Source of the DNA: Brugia malayi
Lineage: Eukaryota; Nematoda; Chromadorea; Rhabditida; Onchocercidae
Reading direction: 5' to 3'
Length of the DNA stretch: 64,000 bases
Assembly: GCF_000002995.4 (NCBI RefSeq)
Contig: NW_025062479.1
Span: forward strand, 7,617,721 to 7,681,720
In this document: in pieces, positions 37,503-49,500 of the stretch
How positions within the stretch are numbered: the first letter of the stretch is position 1
Layout: each line of letters opens with the position of its first letter
Position numbers and translations under genes: made by a program
Notes under the pieces: model-generated
The model's input: the letters and a program-made list of their open reading frames with translations, nothing else
Told to the model about the DNA's origin: nothing
Database searches by the model: none

Positions 37503-37504
37503 GG
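37503..37504 (+). promoter_or_regulatory. Candidate spliced-leader acceptor for RPP14
   Basis: A CTTTTTTAG tract ends at 37503, 476 bp after the previous stop and 45 bp before the RPP14 ATG. The exon that starts here has no upstream partner exon that fits. This is how an internal operon gene is processed in nematodes. Confidence 0.5.
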
Positions 37505-37548
37505 ATTTCCAACGAAAGCTACCTCAAAGTTGTTGCGAAGAGTACTAT

Positions 37549-38092
37549 ATGCCGGAAGAGACAAATCTAACAGGCCAAAGACGCTTGACATTTAAAGTGT
37601 ATGGGATTGTGATCAGTATTTTTTTTTGTCTTGCGAAATTTTCGGAGAAGAGAGTTTAAAAATCCAACTTCATTCCCTTCGCACGTTAGATTTCGCAAAT
37701 TTCAGTAAGGAAGGAATTCTGATTAAATAAATTCGGGTCATTTATATTAGTCCCGTTGAGCCTTTGTGAACGTTGGAAACTGCAGAGAGTTTGGAATACC
37801 AGTGAGAGGTGCATTCACTGGACAGGATTTTGAAGTGTTGGTCAATGAAGCAGTACGATTAGTATTAGGACAAAGTGCGCCGAATTATTCATTGGGTCTA
37901 TTTAACGAGATTGAACGGAAAGGGTCTGTGGTTGTTCAAGCATCGGACGTGAATCTTATTTGGGCAGCACTTTCAGTATATGGACGTTTTTTTGGCAAAC
38001 CAATCGCTTTGCATTTCAATTCGGTTGGCCTTTTAGTACTGTGTACTACTTGGCTTTATATATACTTACTTGGTTTCACCTCGGACTCGTGA
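37549..38092 (+). CDS. RPP14: Ribonuclease P/MRP protein subunit p14
   Basis: Small protein subunit of nuclear RNase P/MRP, which processes tRNA 5' ends and rRNA (family knowledge). Two exons, 37549-37598 and 37786-38092, joined in phase 2 (donor AAAGT/GTATGG, acceptor CTGCAG), give about 118 residues against 124 in human. The product reads MPEETNLTGQRRLTFKVEFG, then GQDFEVLVNEAVRLVLGQ, SLGLFNEIERKGSVVVQASD, then VNLIWAALSVYGRFFGKPIA and a hydrophobic C-terminus. The layout matches the Rpp14/Pop5 fold: a first strand, the helix beginning QDFE, Y/FNE, the VQASDVNLIWAAL helix and GKPIALHF. Similarity is remote and was recognised by pattern. The gene lies 522 bp after the GPATCH2-like stop and 290 bp before KDSR. 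Confidence 0.72.
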
Positions 38093-38355
38093 AATACTTC
38101 TAAGACGATATTTTATTCTTAGAAAGAGGTCTAGTCGTCGTGTTAATAACGTAGCGGTGTTAAAAATACACGTAGAAAAGTAACTTAAAATACGCTTTAA
38201 ATGACTTTGCTGAACATATCATCAAGTCGAGTATATTGATGTACTGTTTGATCCTACTGTTATTGGTGCTGAAACTGTAATATACTAAACCTATTTCAAG
38301 CGAATAATTCAAAATTAAGTTCCAATTACTAAAACAGTTGTTTTATTCTTTTTCA

Positions 38356-38357
38356 GT
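38356..38357 (+). promoter_or_regulatory. Candidate spliced-leader acceptor for KDSR
   Basis: TTTTATTCTTTTTCAG ends at 38356, 264 bp after the RPP14 stop and 25 bp before the KDSR ATG. No AATAAA lies between RPP14 and this site, though polyadenylation signals vary in nematodes. Confidence 0.55.
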
Positions 38358-38381
38358 TAACTGAAGTTCGAGTGCTGTAAA

Positions 38382-38665
38382 ATGGATATTTATTTCTGCA
38401 TATCATGCCTTACATTTGGCATAGTTTTTATGTATGCCGTACTGTTGGTTCTGGTTTACATTTCATTACCACGGAAAAAGCCATTATTATTTGAGGGAAA
38501 GCATGCATTCATCACAGGTAGATCACATGTTGAATTAATTTTCTCTTAGATTGCTATGAACTTTCATGATATCCCTACTTCTTTGCTATCAGAGAATAAC
38601 ACTGAACACTTTAGAGTACAGCTTTCGCAATAAGCTATTGTTTTGTTCAGAGTTTTTAGATTCTT

Positions 38666-38706
<41 letters not shown>

Positions 38707-40289
38707 GGTAAATTTTTCTTCTTTTAATAGTACAAAATTTTCTAAAATCAAAAAGTAGAACGCAACTTTTGCAGGTGGATCGAAAGGTATTGGAAAGGCA
38801 ATCGCCGTAGCCTTAATTCGGCGCGGTTGTTCTGTTTCTTTGGTTGCACGTAACGTGAAACAGCTTGAATTCGTGTGTAATGAATTAAACGCACTCGCAA
38901 AAACGGAGAGAAATGGTGCAGTTGCAAAGTATTACAGTGTTGATGTCACTTCATCCTACACGGTGGTGAGGACTATTGTATAATAAGCGAGTGTCATTTA
39001 GAGTAAGAACAAAATAAGGAGTAAGAACAAAAATTAAAACCTAGTATTTGTTCAATTTTCTAATCAATCCTAATAAATTTTGATAAAATATTCTGAACTC
39101 TTCCTTTGAATTTAAACGAATTTTGTTTAGCTGAAAAGAGTGGTAGAAGAAGCGGAAAATGAACTTGGTGATATCAATATTTTGGTGAATAACGCGGGGT
39201 ATGCTCTGCAAGGCGCTTTTGATTCGGTTGATGTATCAGTATATGAGGAACAAATGTATCTGAATTTTTTGAGCGCGGTATGCTTTTTATGTAAGGTGGA
39301 AAAGGCCGTCTTTATCTCGTTCTTTCCTTTCATACTGTTTCTTTTTCTATAAAATTCTTGTTTCGAGATCTGAGCAGTTTTATGATTTCATTATAGATCT
39401 ATATACATCTTTTTTTTTTTCAATGTGTTAAATAAGTAAAATATTAATCCTTCGCGGAATTAAAGTGCCAGCACAACGGCAAGATATTTTTGCTTTCAGG
39501 TTTATATAACTAAAGCAGTGGTGTCCAAAATGAAAAATTCACGAGATGGTCAAATCATTTTTGTGAATTCTGCAGCCGGTCAATGTCCAATTTGGGGATA
39601 TACTGCTTACGGAGCAACAAAATTCGCAATGCGTGGTTTCGCTGAAGCATTGTATATGGAGCTGCTTCCATATAGTGTTCAAGTATCGGTAATCTATCCT
39701 CCAAATACAAATACCGAAGGCTATCAGGTTCCAAGTTTTTTTTTTTTTTTTTTTCGGTTGTTGTAGTGTTTCAATGATTGGGATCTTATTCGTCACTGAA
39801 TTTTTTTGCATATCATTGATGACCGTTATTTTTAAGCGTGAAATATTGACAATGCCAAAAGAATTAAAAGAAATCAGTGGTACCGCAGGACTATTTGAAC
39901 CAGAAATGGTTGCTGAATGCCTCATTTATAATCTTTCTCGTGGTAATTATCACACATGCATTGGTTTGGAAGGCTGGGCACTTGGAGTATTGTCAGCGGG
40001 TGCTGCACCGGAAAAGAGCTTTTTGCAAGCTGCTGCACAGGTGATTGATTTAGCCTTGTTTTTTCTGTTTTGGACTTTCTTGGAATATTCAACAAATGAT
40101 CAAAGTACATTTGCAGTTAACGCTATTTTTTCATTTTATCATTGTTATTGTTAGAGTAAAATTATCTGCAGACTTTATTCATACTTTTTCTTTATTTAGG
40201 TACTTCTTGGTGGCTTGTTGCGGGGGATCATGCTGATTTATATCGGTCATTTTAACTGGATAGTGGAGAAATATAGGCTTAAGCAATGA
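38382..40289 (+). CDS. KDSR: 3-ketodihydrosphingosine reductase
   Basis: ER-membrane short-chain dehydrogenase that reduces 3-ketosphinganine to sphinganine with NADPH, the second step of sphingolipid synthesis (family knowledge). Six phase-consistent exons: 38382-38517, 38775-38965, 39131-39277, 39500-39727, 39837-40040, 40200-40289, 331 residues (human 332). An N-terminal membrane anchor (residues about 5-30) is followed by the cofactor motif GGSKGIGKA, VDVTS, NNAGYALQGAF, the catalytic Ser in NSAAG (about 182) and YGATK with catalytic Tyr about 195 and Lys about 199. Then come MELLPYSVQVSVIYPPNTNT and a hydrophobic C-terminal stretch (LLGGLLRGIMLIYIGHF). Exon 5 uses an AAG-type acceptor. 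Intron 1 contains a 38-base T run. A possible alternative tail exon is noted separately. Confidence 0.96.
38667..38704. repeat. Poly-T run of 38 in KDSR intron 1
   Basis: Uninterrupted T homopolymer, the longest in the window. It lies 70 bp upstream of the exon 2 acceptor. The length is prone to assembly error. Confidence 0.95.
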
Positions 40290-40342
40290 ATATTTAGTTA
40301 GAATCTTAAGCTACATTCGTCTACTTGTTTGATCTTTTGCAG

Positions 40343-40454
40343 ACTTGCTCACCTCTATAAATTTCTTGTTGCTTCTAATATTCCATTTGCACAATTAGAA
40401 TCTTTTTATGATATCGCTTTAGACTTAGTCAAGGAAAAGTTCAAAACTTCGTAA
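40343..40454 (+). other. Possible alternative 3' exon of KDSR
   Basis: After TGATCTTTTGCAG an open frame of 37 codons reads LAHLYKFLVASNIPFAQLES then FYDIALDLVKEKFKTS and stops at TAATAATAG. Its phase (2) would fit only a donor after TATAG in the last KDSR exon (about 40275), where the intron would start with GC, not GT. No known family is recognised. It might be a minor isoform tail or chance. Confidence 0.3.
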
Positions 40455-40589
40455 TAATAGCATGAAATTTATAATAAGCTTTAGTGATCCTTGAATCAGT
40501 GAAATTACAAAACAGCATCATATTACATCGCATTGTTACAGTAGGGAAGAAAGGAAAAGAAGAATCCAACTTTTTCATATAATTCCCTT

Positions 40590-43500
40590 TTAAGCATGCA
40601 ATTTGCAATATGGTGCTCCATTCTTGGCATAAAAACTCTCTCCTTCTAAGTTCACATTGCAGCTCTGAAGTGAATTAAATTTGAGAACAGTAGATTAAGC
40701 ATGTACCTAACATATGAATATTGCTTTTCTATATCTTTGATTTTTTTTTTGGCAAGATTATTTTTGTATTTTTAAAATTCAGAACTTTTCTATTTCATCA
40801 ATAAAACTATGTAGCGTGATAAATTTACCGTGCAGTTAAAGCAGGTTGAATGGAATGCAACTCCAAGTGCTTCCACCCATCTGTCACCAGCTTCTATCGG
40901 GTAATGACACGACACGCACTTAGTTGTGAATAATGTATTCCAGTCTAGAATCCAGAGATCGTTTTTTATCTCAAACTGATATTTGAGAGAATATTAAGTC
41001 GACGCTCAGCTGTTTTATGAAGATTTAAGAAGTAGAATAATGTGACGAGCTTGCCTGTTTCGCAATACGGTTGTCCTTGTTCGAGGAAAAATGCAGAATT
41101 TCCAAATGGATTGTGACAGTACGTGCAAGCAAAGCAGTGCGGATGCCATTGTTTCTGGAGTGCATTGAGACAATCCTATAAAAAGAGATTAGATGGATAG
41201 TTATTTAGTTATCAACACGACTTCTGGAATTATTACTTTGACAGCTTAGACAGCGACTTCCTATTATGAAAGCAACGGTTTTTTCTTGTCCATCAAAGTT
41301 CTGGTTGAGCACTTTGACGGTATCGACCTCACGCTGCATACTTTTCTAAACAGTTTAAAGGACTAACAGCAATTATTGGTTGATTGCATTTGGCACAGCG
41401 TGGAGCAATTTCAGTCTCAAAGCAACGCTCGCAATATTTGTGTCCCTTTTCTTCTACAAAACCAATATCCAACAGTTTGCGACCACATAGTTTGTTAGAA
41501 CATATAAAGTGATCTGGACAATATGCTAATCCATTGGCTAAGACGTATGCATCCCTGCAAAGCAACGCCAATTCCAAATTGTCAGATTTTTGAAAGCCGA
41601 TCTAATTGATATCCTTCGTCGTAATCGCTAATATACAATGAATAATATCAATATGCCCGCATTAATTCAAGGTTACTTTCAGAACTTATGCATCTCTTGT
41701 TAATTTTTTGACTGGAATTGCTTGTGCAAACGTTTATTTCATAACAGAAAGGGAGAATTTACATTTACCTTATTTCTTGTTTGCAGTCTTCGCAGCAAGA
41801 TACACGATTACTTTGAGCATGAAGTATATCTCGACTTTTTGCCAACTCAATTTGCGGTTCATGTACATTTGATGGTTTGTTATACGAATCCCTGTTGACT
41901 GCAAGATTTCACAACTCTAATTTTAGAGAGACAAACGGGAAGGCAGCATGTTTTTAAGCCAAAAAGTTGAAAACTTTAAATGAAGCAAGCGAAAATTTAT
42001 AGAAGCGAGTTATGTCGCCAGTATATGTGGAATCATAGATAAATGAGTGCGTTATAGAAGTGGAATTACAAAAATTGGAATTTGGATGTAAACTGTCATT
42101 GGCATCGTCGGAATAAGCGTTTCAAATACTGTGAAAATAGAAAAATGCATAAACGTAAAAAATGAAGAAAGTAATAGAAAAGAGTGACTATAAAAATTAG
42201 TTAACAGATTCCTCAATGGATTTATTTTGGATCATACTCATAAATGCCCATAAACTAATGTTGGCTAACGGAATGTCGTTTGCGATACTTTTCGATGTTA
42301 CTATATTACTGTAATGCTATAAACATAGTTTACTACCCGTCGTAAAGCTCTTGATATGAAGAACATTTGCACTCAGTAAGATATATGGAAATAAAACAAT
42401 CACTTATAAAAATTTAGATTTATCTGAACGTTAATTATACGACTGTTAGTAGTATTAAATTAGTAAAGTAACCAGAAAATAGCATACACCTGCATGCATA
42501 TTTGCTTCAAAAGTAATAAAATTACTGGAATGAAAAGATGAAAAAGGAAAAAGGAACGTAAAAGAGCACCAAGGAATGACATGGGAACACATCTTCATTC
42601 CAATGCTGTTTCATGGAATATTTCAAGAATAGGTGTAACGGTTTACGACACCCAAATAATTTTCACATTAAAAACATCACCATCAGAATCTTGACAATTG
42701 TTTAATCGATTTTCCATTACTTTTATTACTTTACGTATACATTAATTTGTCTTCCATGCTAGAGCACCGTAGTACTATGTAAAATGTATAACTGACCTAA
42801 CATAATTGAATTTTCTTTTGAAAAGTTCGTTGAAGACATAAGATTTCTAGAATCAGAAATTTTTATAAAATCTCCAAAGCTTTATTTTATAAGTGTTCGA
42901 GAAAAATTCCATTAAAGCATGAAGTCTCTACATACTTGTCAAGATTTTGGAGGAAATCAATAGCGTTTCCAAGCATATATGAAAGTTCCTTTTCCGGATC
43001 ACATAATTCCAGCTGATATCGAGCAATACTTTCAGTAATAGTCTATTTGCCACGTTCTTCAATAAGATCCGAAGCCATGGATTTTTCTTGTTCTTCCTCG
43101 ACCTTTTCTCACTAACTGTTCGCCCTTATTGTGAAAAACAAACAAATTTCATTTTCCGCATATTCTCATTCTATTTCTTTTAATTGCCTTATTCATCTCA
43201 TTATCTCCCACAGTAATATTTTGAGAAAAACAAGCTCCCTGATCCCAAAACATCAAGTTTCTTTTTTTTTTTTTTCTCCAGTAGCTGTATTTTTCTTTTC
43301 ACTTGTATCTAGGTCGATATTCCCAATTTTATCGCACTGACTTGTATGGTTCGATGATTCTGTTCCATTAGACGACGTCTGACCATCATGTACTTTCTTG
43401 ATGGGAAGACTTCTCATTTTTACAGTACTGCTACTGTGTACTGTTTCTACATCAACATCGAGATTTTGCTCCTTCTTTTACTGTCTCTGTTTCTTCCATA

Positions 43501-46500
43501 TTCTTGCGTTTCCAAATTTTCTGTGTTATGATCAATATCCTAAGGAGTTTTAACCAAACCTTTCTTGTTCTGAATATGTTGTTGCTTTTGTTCTTTGATA
43601 TTATTCGTTGAACAATCATTACCACGCTCACAGCTACAAATAATTCTACTGTTCAAAGCTCCTGCACTAGTCATGTCCTTTACCTCTACTTTGTGCTTTT
43701 CTTCCCTATGATAGTTCAATCCATCTGAAAAACACTTTCGTTGCTTCATATGTCCTGGATAATTCGGATTTCGGAAAAGTTTATCACATGGCGTCAGATG
43801 GTATCTGCATTGCATGCTAAAATTACTTTCAGTGATTCTGTTTCTTCCCAGGTGATTAAGACGACAATTTTTTTTGTTCATCTCTTAACAAGTACCGTTT
43901 TGGACTCGACAATTTTAGCCGCTTAACCTCATTTCCCTTGATAAATTTTGACGAAGGAAAGAACAATTCATAGTGTTCTAGTTTGTTAGAGGTCAAATCG
44001 TTAGAAGTAGTAGCAGTCAAATGATTGCATTGCCAATATCTCATAATTTTATGGGATGCTGGAGGCCAGTGATGTTTGCATGGAAGCCGACGTAGCGACG
44101 TCACTTTTTGAATTTCAAGCGGTAAAGACCGTACACGATTTAACAACATTCGCGAAGGTTGGTGGGACACGTTGACCGGACACGTTGCCTGCGTGAAGAC
44201 AAGATGACGTACAACATAAGGGACGTTGACAAGTTTACGAAACAAAATTTGGCATGAATAACTCTGATTGAAATTAAGTCTCAAACATTTGTATAAGCAA
44301 AACTCGAATTCACATAAAAACATCATGTTACTTTCTATACAATTATTAGATTTATTTCGTAGCAGCGTATTATCTGTAAAGCCAAGGAAACATGATTTTC
44401 ATTTTTACGTAAATTTTTTGGTATTAAAAACTAAATTAAGGTCTAATTGGTGAATTTGTAATCTTCAATTTGTTTTCCAATTTCATTTTGATTGGCACTT
44501 TTTGGCCACCACTCAATAATCGTCTATTCTCAGCCGATTAAGTTCTTGCTGTTATGCAGCTTCGGTAATATCATTTACCTGAACTCATTGAAGAACTGTA
44601 AATTTCTTTCCTCAGTTCATTTAATTCGTGGCCATACTGAGTAGCCGCTGGTGGCACACCTCGACTGCTAGGACTGAAATCTTATTTTAAGTTGTGGGTA
44701 TTTTAACATAATACATATTAAGTTTAAACAAAGATGCATCAAGAAAAAGAAAAAATGTCTGTCATGACTCACCAAAAATGGAATTATATTTTCTTTTATT
44801 TTTGCATTTATTATTATTAAAAATTGGACAGTAGAAGACATGGTTCCTCATTTAGTTTTAACATAGTGATTTCCTTTTATACTAGAGAAACAAGCGAATT
44901 ACTAATCACTTAATCACTCAAGAATTCAAACATTTGTTTTTAAATTTGTTTTAGCTTGAATACAATCCATGTTAAACAATTTTTTTGGTGCAAATTATAC
45001 AAAAGAGTTGATTTTAAGAAAAAATCTGAAATCGATAAATAATGAAAACATTGATCGAAGTTATTTGTACACCACTGTTGAATTTCATCTTCAAACTAGT
45101 GAATATGGAATTGTTAATTATTTAAAAGAAGAAAGAATAGAAATAAAAGTTGAAAACTTAGTTCTATTTTCTAAATGTCTTTTAGCAGATTGTTGGTGGT
45201 TTTGTCATTTACAACTATTTGATCATATAATAATAAATTCGAGTGGACTTTAAAGCTGATGAGAAATCGAAATGATGTCAGTGGCAACGGTCAGAAACCA
45301 AATAATTATATTTTTTCTGGAGAGGTAAATAAGATATCCTTTCCTTCAATTGTAAGCAAACCTGATAAAGGCAAAAGGTTTGGGTCTGACAAAACGTGTC
45401 TTTAAAAATGAAAAAAACTGTAGAAAAATTAATTTTTTCAGCACCTGATGGGACTTTGTGTTTTCCACGGTGTTGGACTGATTGAAATTGACTGCCCAGT
45501 TGTAATTTCTGGATGATACGGAGTTAGCAAAGTATTTTTGTCAGAAGCTGGAACCATTTTAGACCTCTCCCTGAAAAAGAAAAACCTAAAATAGTTGAGT
45601 ATTTCATAGAATTTAAAAAAATCTATATAGTCATGAAAAATTGGTTTCTTCTGTTTTGTTTCTGCTTTTCTCGCTGTATCTGCATTCTATTCGACAATTT
45701 AGTTAAGCAAAGCTGAGTAGCTTGGAATTCGTTCGAGGTAATCTCATACTGTCACATTATCGTATCAAAATATAATACCAATGCTATCATCACTGCTAAC
45801 CACTATGGACGTTTTTGTTATGTTATTTAAATTAAAGACATTCTTTGTACACACTAGATGTTTTGTGCCAAATTTTGGAATCTGTTATTGTGAGATCCTA
45901 ATCCAGAATCACATAATGTACTTTTGTAACAGGAAAGTAACGGAGAAACAATAAGAGAAGAGCAGGTAAAACGAAAATAAAAAAATGGAAGGAAGAAAAA
46001 AATATCGCCGATATTTTTTCGCTGCGCACCAAATCTTTTTTTTACAAGATATTTCTGAGTTTCATACCTAGAAACGAATTTAGAACTAATCGATTACAAT
46101 AGAATCTATTACTATCGAAGGGTAACAAAATTAACATACCAATGGATCTCGTTACGTCTTGCAACGCCACCACCTCCTCTAAGCTGATGACCATGGACGT
46201 CACAGTAAAACTTGTCGTTGATAAAGTGGTGTCCTTGATTCTTCAGCGAGCTGCCGCATGTCGAACATTGGAAGCAATCACTATGTAGTGTACGATCAAA
46301 TGCTCTACACATCACTCCTCTAAAATGTTCAGATTTTGAAATATATAACGGTGATTGAAGTCATGATACCTCTTACTGTTATCTAGGTACTATTTTCATT
46401 TAAAAATTAGTAGTTAGTACAAGGACAAGAATAGTGTAGCTCAGCTCCGTCTATCATACCTTATTTTATAAAAAGTCCTGCCTCTTTAGATGCTTACGGC

Positions 46501-49500
46501 AGGATTTATTTCGGATAAGGAACTGATTCAGAGTAACGAGTTATAAATCATAACTGAATGAAAAATGAAACTATGCAATTTTTTATAATTGAGTGGTTTT
46601 TTACAATTGGAAATTTTTAGCTATTAAAAATTTTTAATGAAAAAATTTTGTTTTTTCTTCATAGAAAAAAAAATTTCATAATTTTATTGGCGCAATAAGC
46701 TTTGCTTAATTTTTAGCATATTTAAATTTTACTATTTTAATGCTTTATTGGAAGAGGATGGTGGGAGAAGAACATGAGACCCTCAACTTCCTTAATATAT
46801 TCAATACATTTAAAAAATCTTTTCATATCATTTCATTTGTGCATCAGATAGATTAAGCAGGATGAAATGACAAGATTTATAGAAATGACTTCGTTCCCTT
46901 ATGCAATTTAATTCAAATGAATTTTCTTATGAGTGGGTTTTTTATTATAAATACCAAAATCATTTAACGAAAACATACAACTGAGAATGATATGGTAAAG
47001 TATTATGCTGAGTATCAACACTCTAAATAAAGTCCAAAAATTGCAATACATGAAGAAATACAATGTTCAAAAATCTCCAACTAAATATCATGATAGTATT
47101 TTGAGTTAATTTTAGGTTATCCGGAGCATTACAATAACATTATAATAACTTTTAGGTTCGTTTTTTCAGCAAAAGATTAGAGTAATAATTACATAAGCAC
47201 CTCCTGTTGCTGCATCTCCAATGAGGTTGTATTCTCAGAGGTATAAAAACCACTTTTCAGAATACGACCTCACTGGAGGAAAAATGATAAAAATCACTTT
47301 TCAGAATACGACCTCACTGGAGGAAAAATGAAGTCCTTATATCTCTCCAAAATTTCTCTTCCAATACAACATTAAAATGCGGTTATTAAAAAAGAAAAAC
47401 TTGAATGTGTTAACTAATCAGACATAATTTGATAACAATGTCGATTGAGTAAAGCTTATTACACCGACAGAATTATGTTTCTAAAGCGATAATATCGTAA
47501 TTTATGTTTGGATTTGCAAGAAAGAATTTCCATCAAAAATTTTTGAGCAAAATCGGAACATATTCAGATTTTCTGCTAGAATTAATATCACAAACGTAAA
47601 TGGAAAATGTACAAGCAACGTACTTTATATTGCGTCCACAAATAAAACACATCGGTACTTCGGAAATATTTTTCAATTTCGGTCGAGTTGTTTCTGGAAG
47701 TTGAATTCAGTATAAAATTCTTTGCTGCTGCATAACATTATAATACCTGACTCAATTGTTTAAAGCACTACATTGGCTGCAGTACCGTTTGAAATTAAAA
47801 ACTCTGAAACTTTACTACATGAGTGTTGGTTAATTTCCACCAAGACCTATGAAAATTTCAAGAGCTTAACTGAAAAGAAATAAAAAATCAAAGTTCTGAT
47901 AGCATACCATAACCAGCTTTAATTGGCCTAACTGGTATCATTTGTTCACCATTTTCTTTAGAACGCTCGCATTCTTGGATAAGGCGAAGCGTCTCAGACC
48001 GTAAATACGACGGAACTTCCATTTGTTTAGTCAAATTTGGGCTCAAATATTTTCACTTAATTATAAGTAATAGTAATTTGATAATAAAGTCTTGAATGCT
48101 ATTCTGCTTCATGAGAAGAATTCAGTTCATCTTAGTTGTGGGAAGCTTTTGACAAATTGAACTTGGAAGTTTTACGGTTCAACACATTTAAATGCTAGCT
48201 TTTCATTCCGCAATAATGCTAGTTATGCATACTTCTGGTCCGTTCCTAATGCAAAAACCAATTTCCGTTGATACAACAAATTATATAGCAGTTATGAGTT
48301 GCAACGAAAAAAATAGGTCAGTTATTGCAACATATGGGGTCAGAATCAGGATGTCCGTGATGAACACAGTTCGTTTAAGTCATTCGGTTTCACTTCTCTG
48401 CATGTGCAAGCTAAATTTTAATTTGATTTGCAAACAAATCAAATTTTTAATATATGTAAGTTACTGTTTTTGATAATGTTAAGATCAAAAAATGTTGATT
48501 ACTTTAGTTAAAGCTTACTCAGTCCCAAATAATCCACCTGTTTGCTGAAGATATTGTTCAGCAGCAGTTTGAGGAGAATAAAGAGGCATAGGTGAATTGT
48601 ACTGTAAATGTTTCACTTCCTGATGATCACCGAATGGTTGAGCTGCAACATTAAAACCCGGAATTGCAATTGATTCCTGAAAAAATTATATTTGGCAAAT
48701 GGCGAATAATCCACCAAAACTAGTTTTATTCAGCAGTATGTAACTGATTACTTAATTTGAATTAACAGGATCCTTGGTTTCAAATCTAGGAAAATTATTC
48801 TTTTATATTTCAAAATAGCCATATTGGAAAAGCCATATATAAGAAGTTTAAATCGTCTAGAAATTAAATGAAAGAATAGAAATACGAAATAAAAAGAAAC
48901 GATCAACAAAACTATTTAGTTCCTCTGTGCTGCTGTAAATTATGGCACAGGAAATGGGCAGGGACTGCATTTTTCAAAATTGAAATCCCGTGTACATCAG
49001 GGCTGAATTACTGACTGGTTTTCTAAAGAGTAAAATGGTAAATTTAAATCTAAATTAAAAATGAAATAATGCCATAATCAATTTCAGTACAAATCTGGTC
49101 GAAAAAAATAACGGCTAATGCATATTTTATATATATAATATATTTTTTTCTGAAATACATTAAAAAAACAACGTGTATATTTGACATAAATTTCAACTAT
49201 GTTTTTGTGTGGATAGTATTTATGTAGTAAATAAAGTACTGTTAACAAAATTGCTTTTGAATATAAAACCATTAATCAAGTAAGACAGCATCTTTTGAGC
49301 AGTGGCCCAGCTGAACCATTTCAGCCTGCTGACAAAGATGCAAAAAAATAACCAAAGAAACTCTGGAGCTTTAAAATGCAGACTGGAACCCAACTTAAAT
49401 TATGGCTTTCTTTATCAATCGGTGCCACTGATTGTTATGAATTTTTGAAATCGGAATCTGACAAAGATGAAAAATTAATAAATTGGAAATAGAATGGAAG

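Noticed and set aside
43020..44330. Intronic stretch as a complete nested protein-coding gene
   Set aside because: Stops and frame changes break it at least four times and no start-to-stop model works, so it is listed only as a broken coding-like region.
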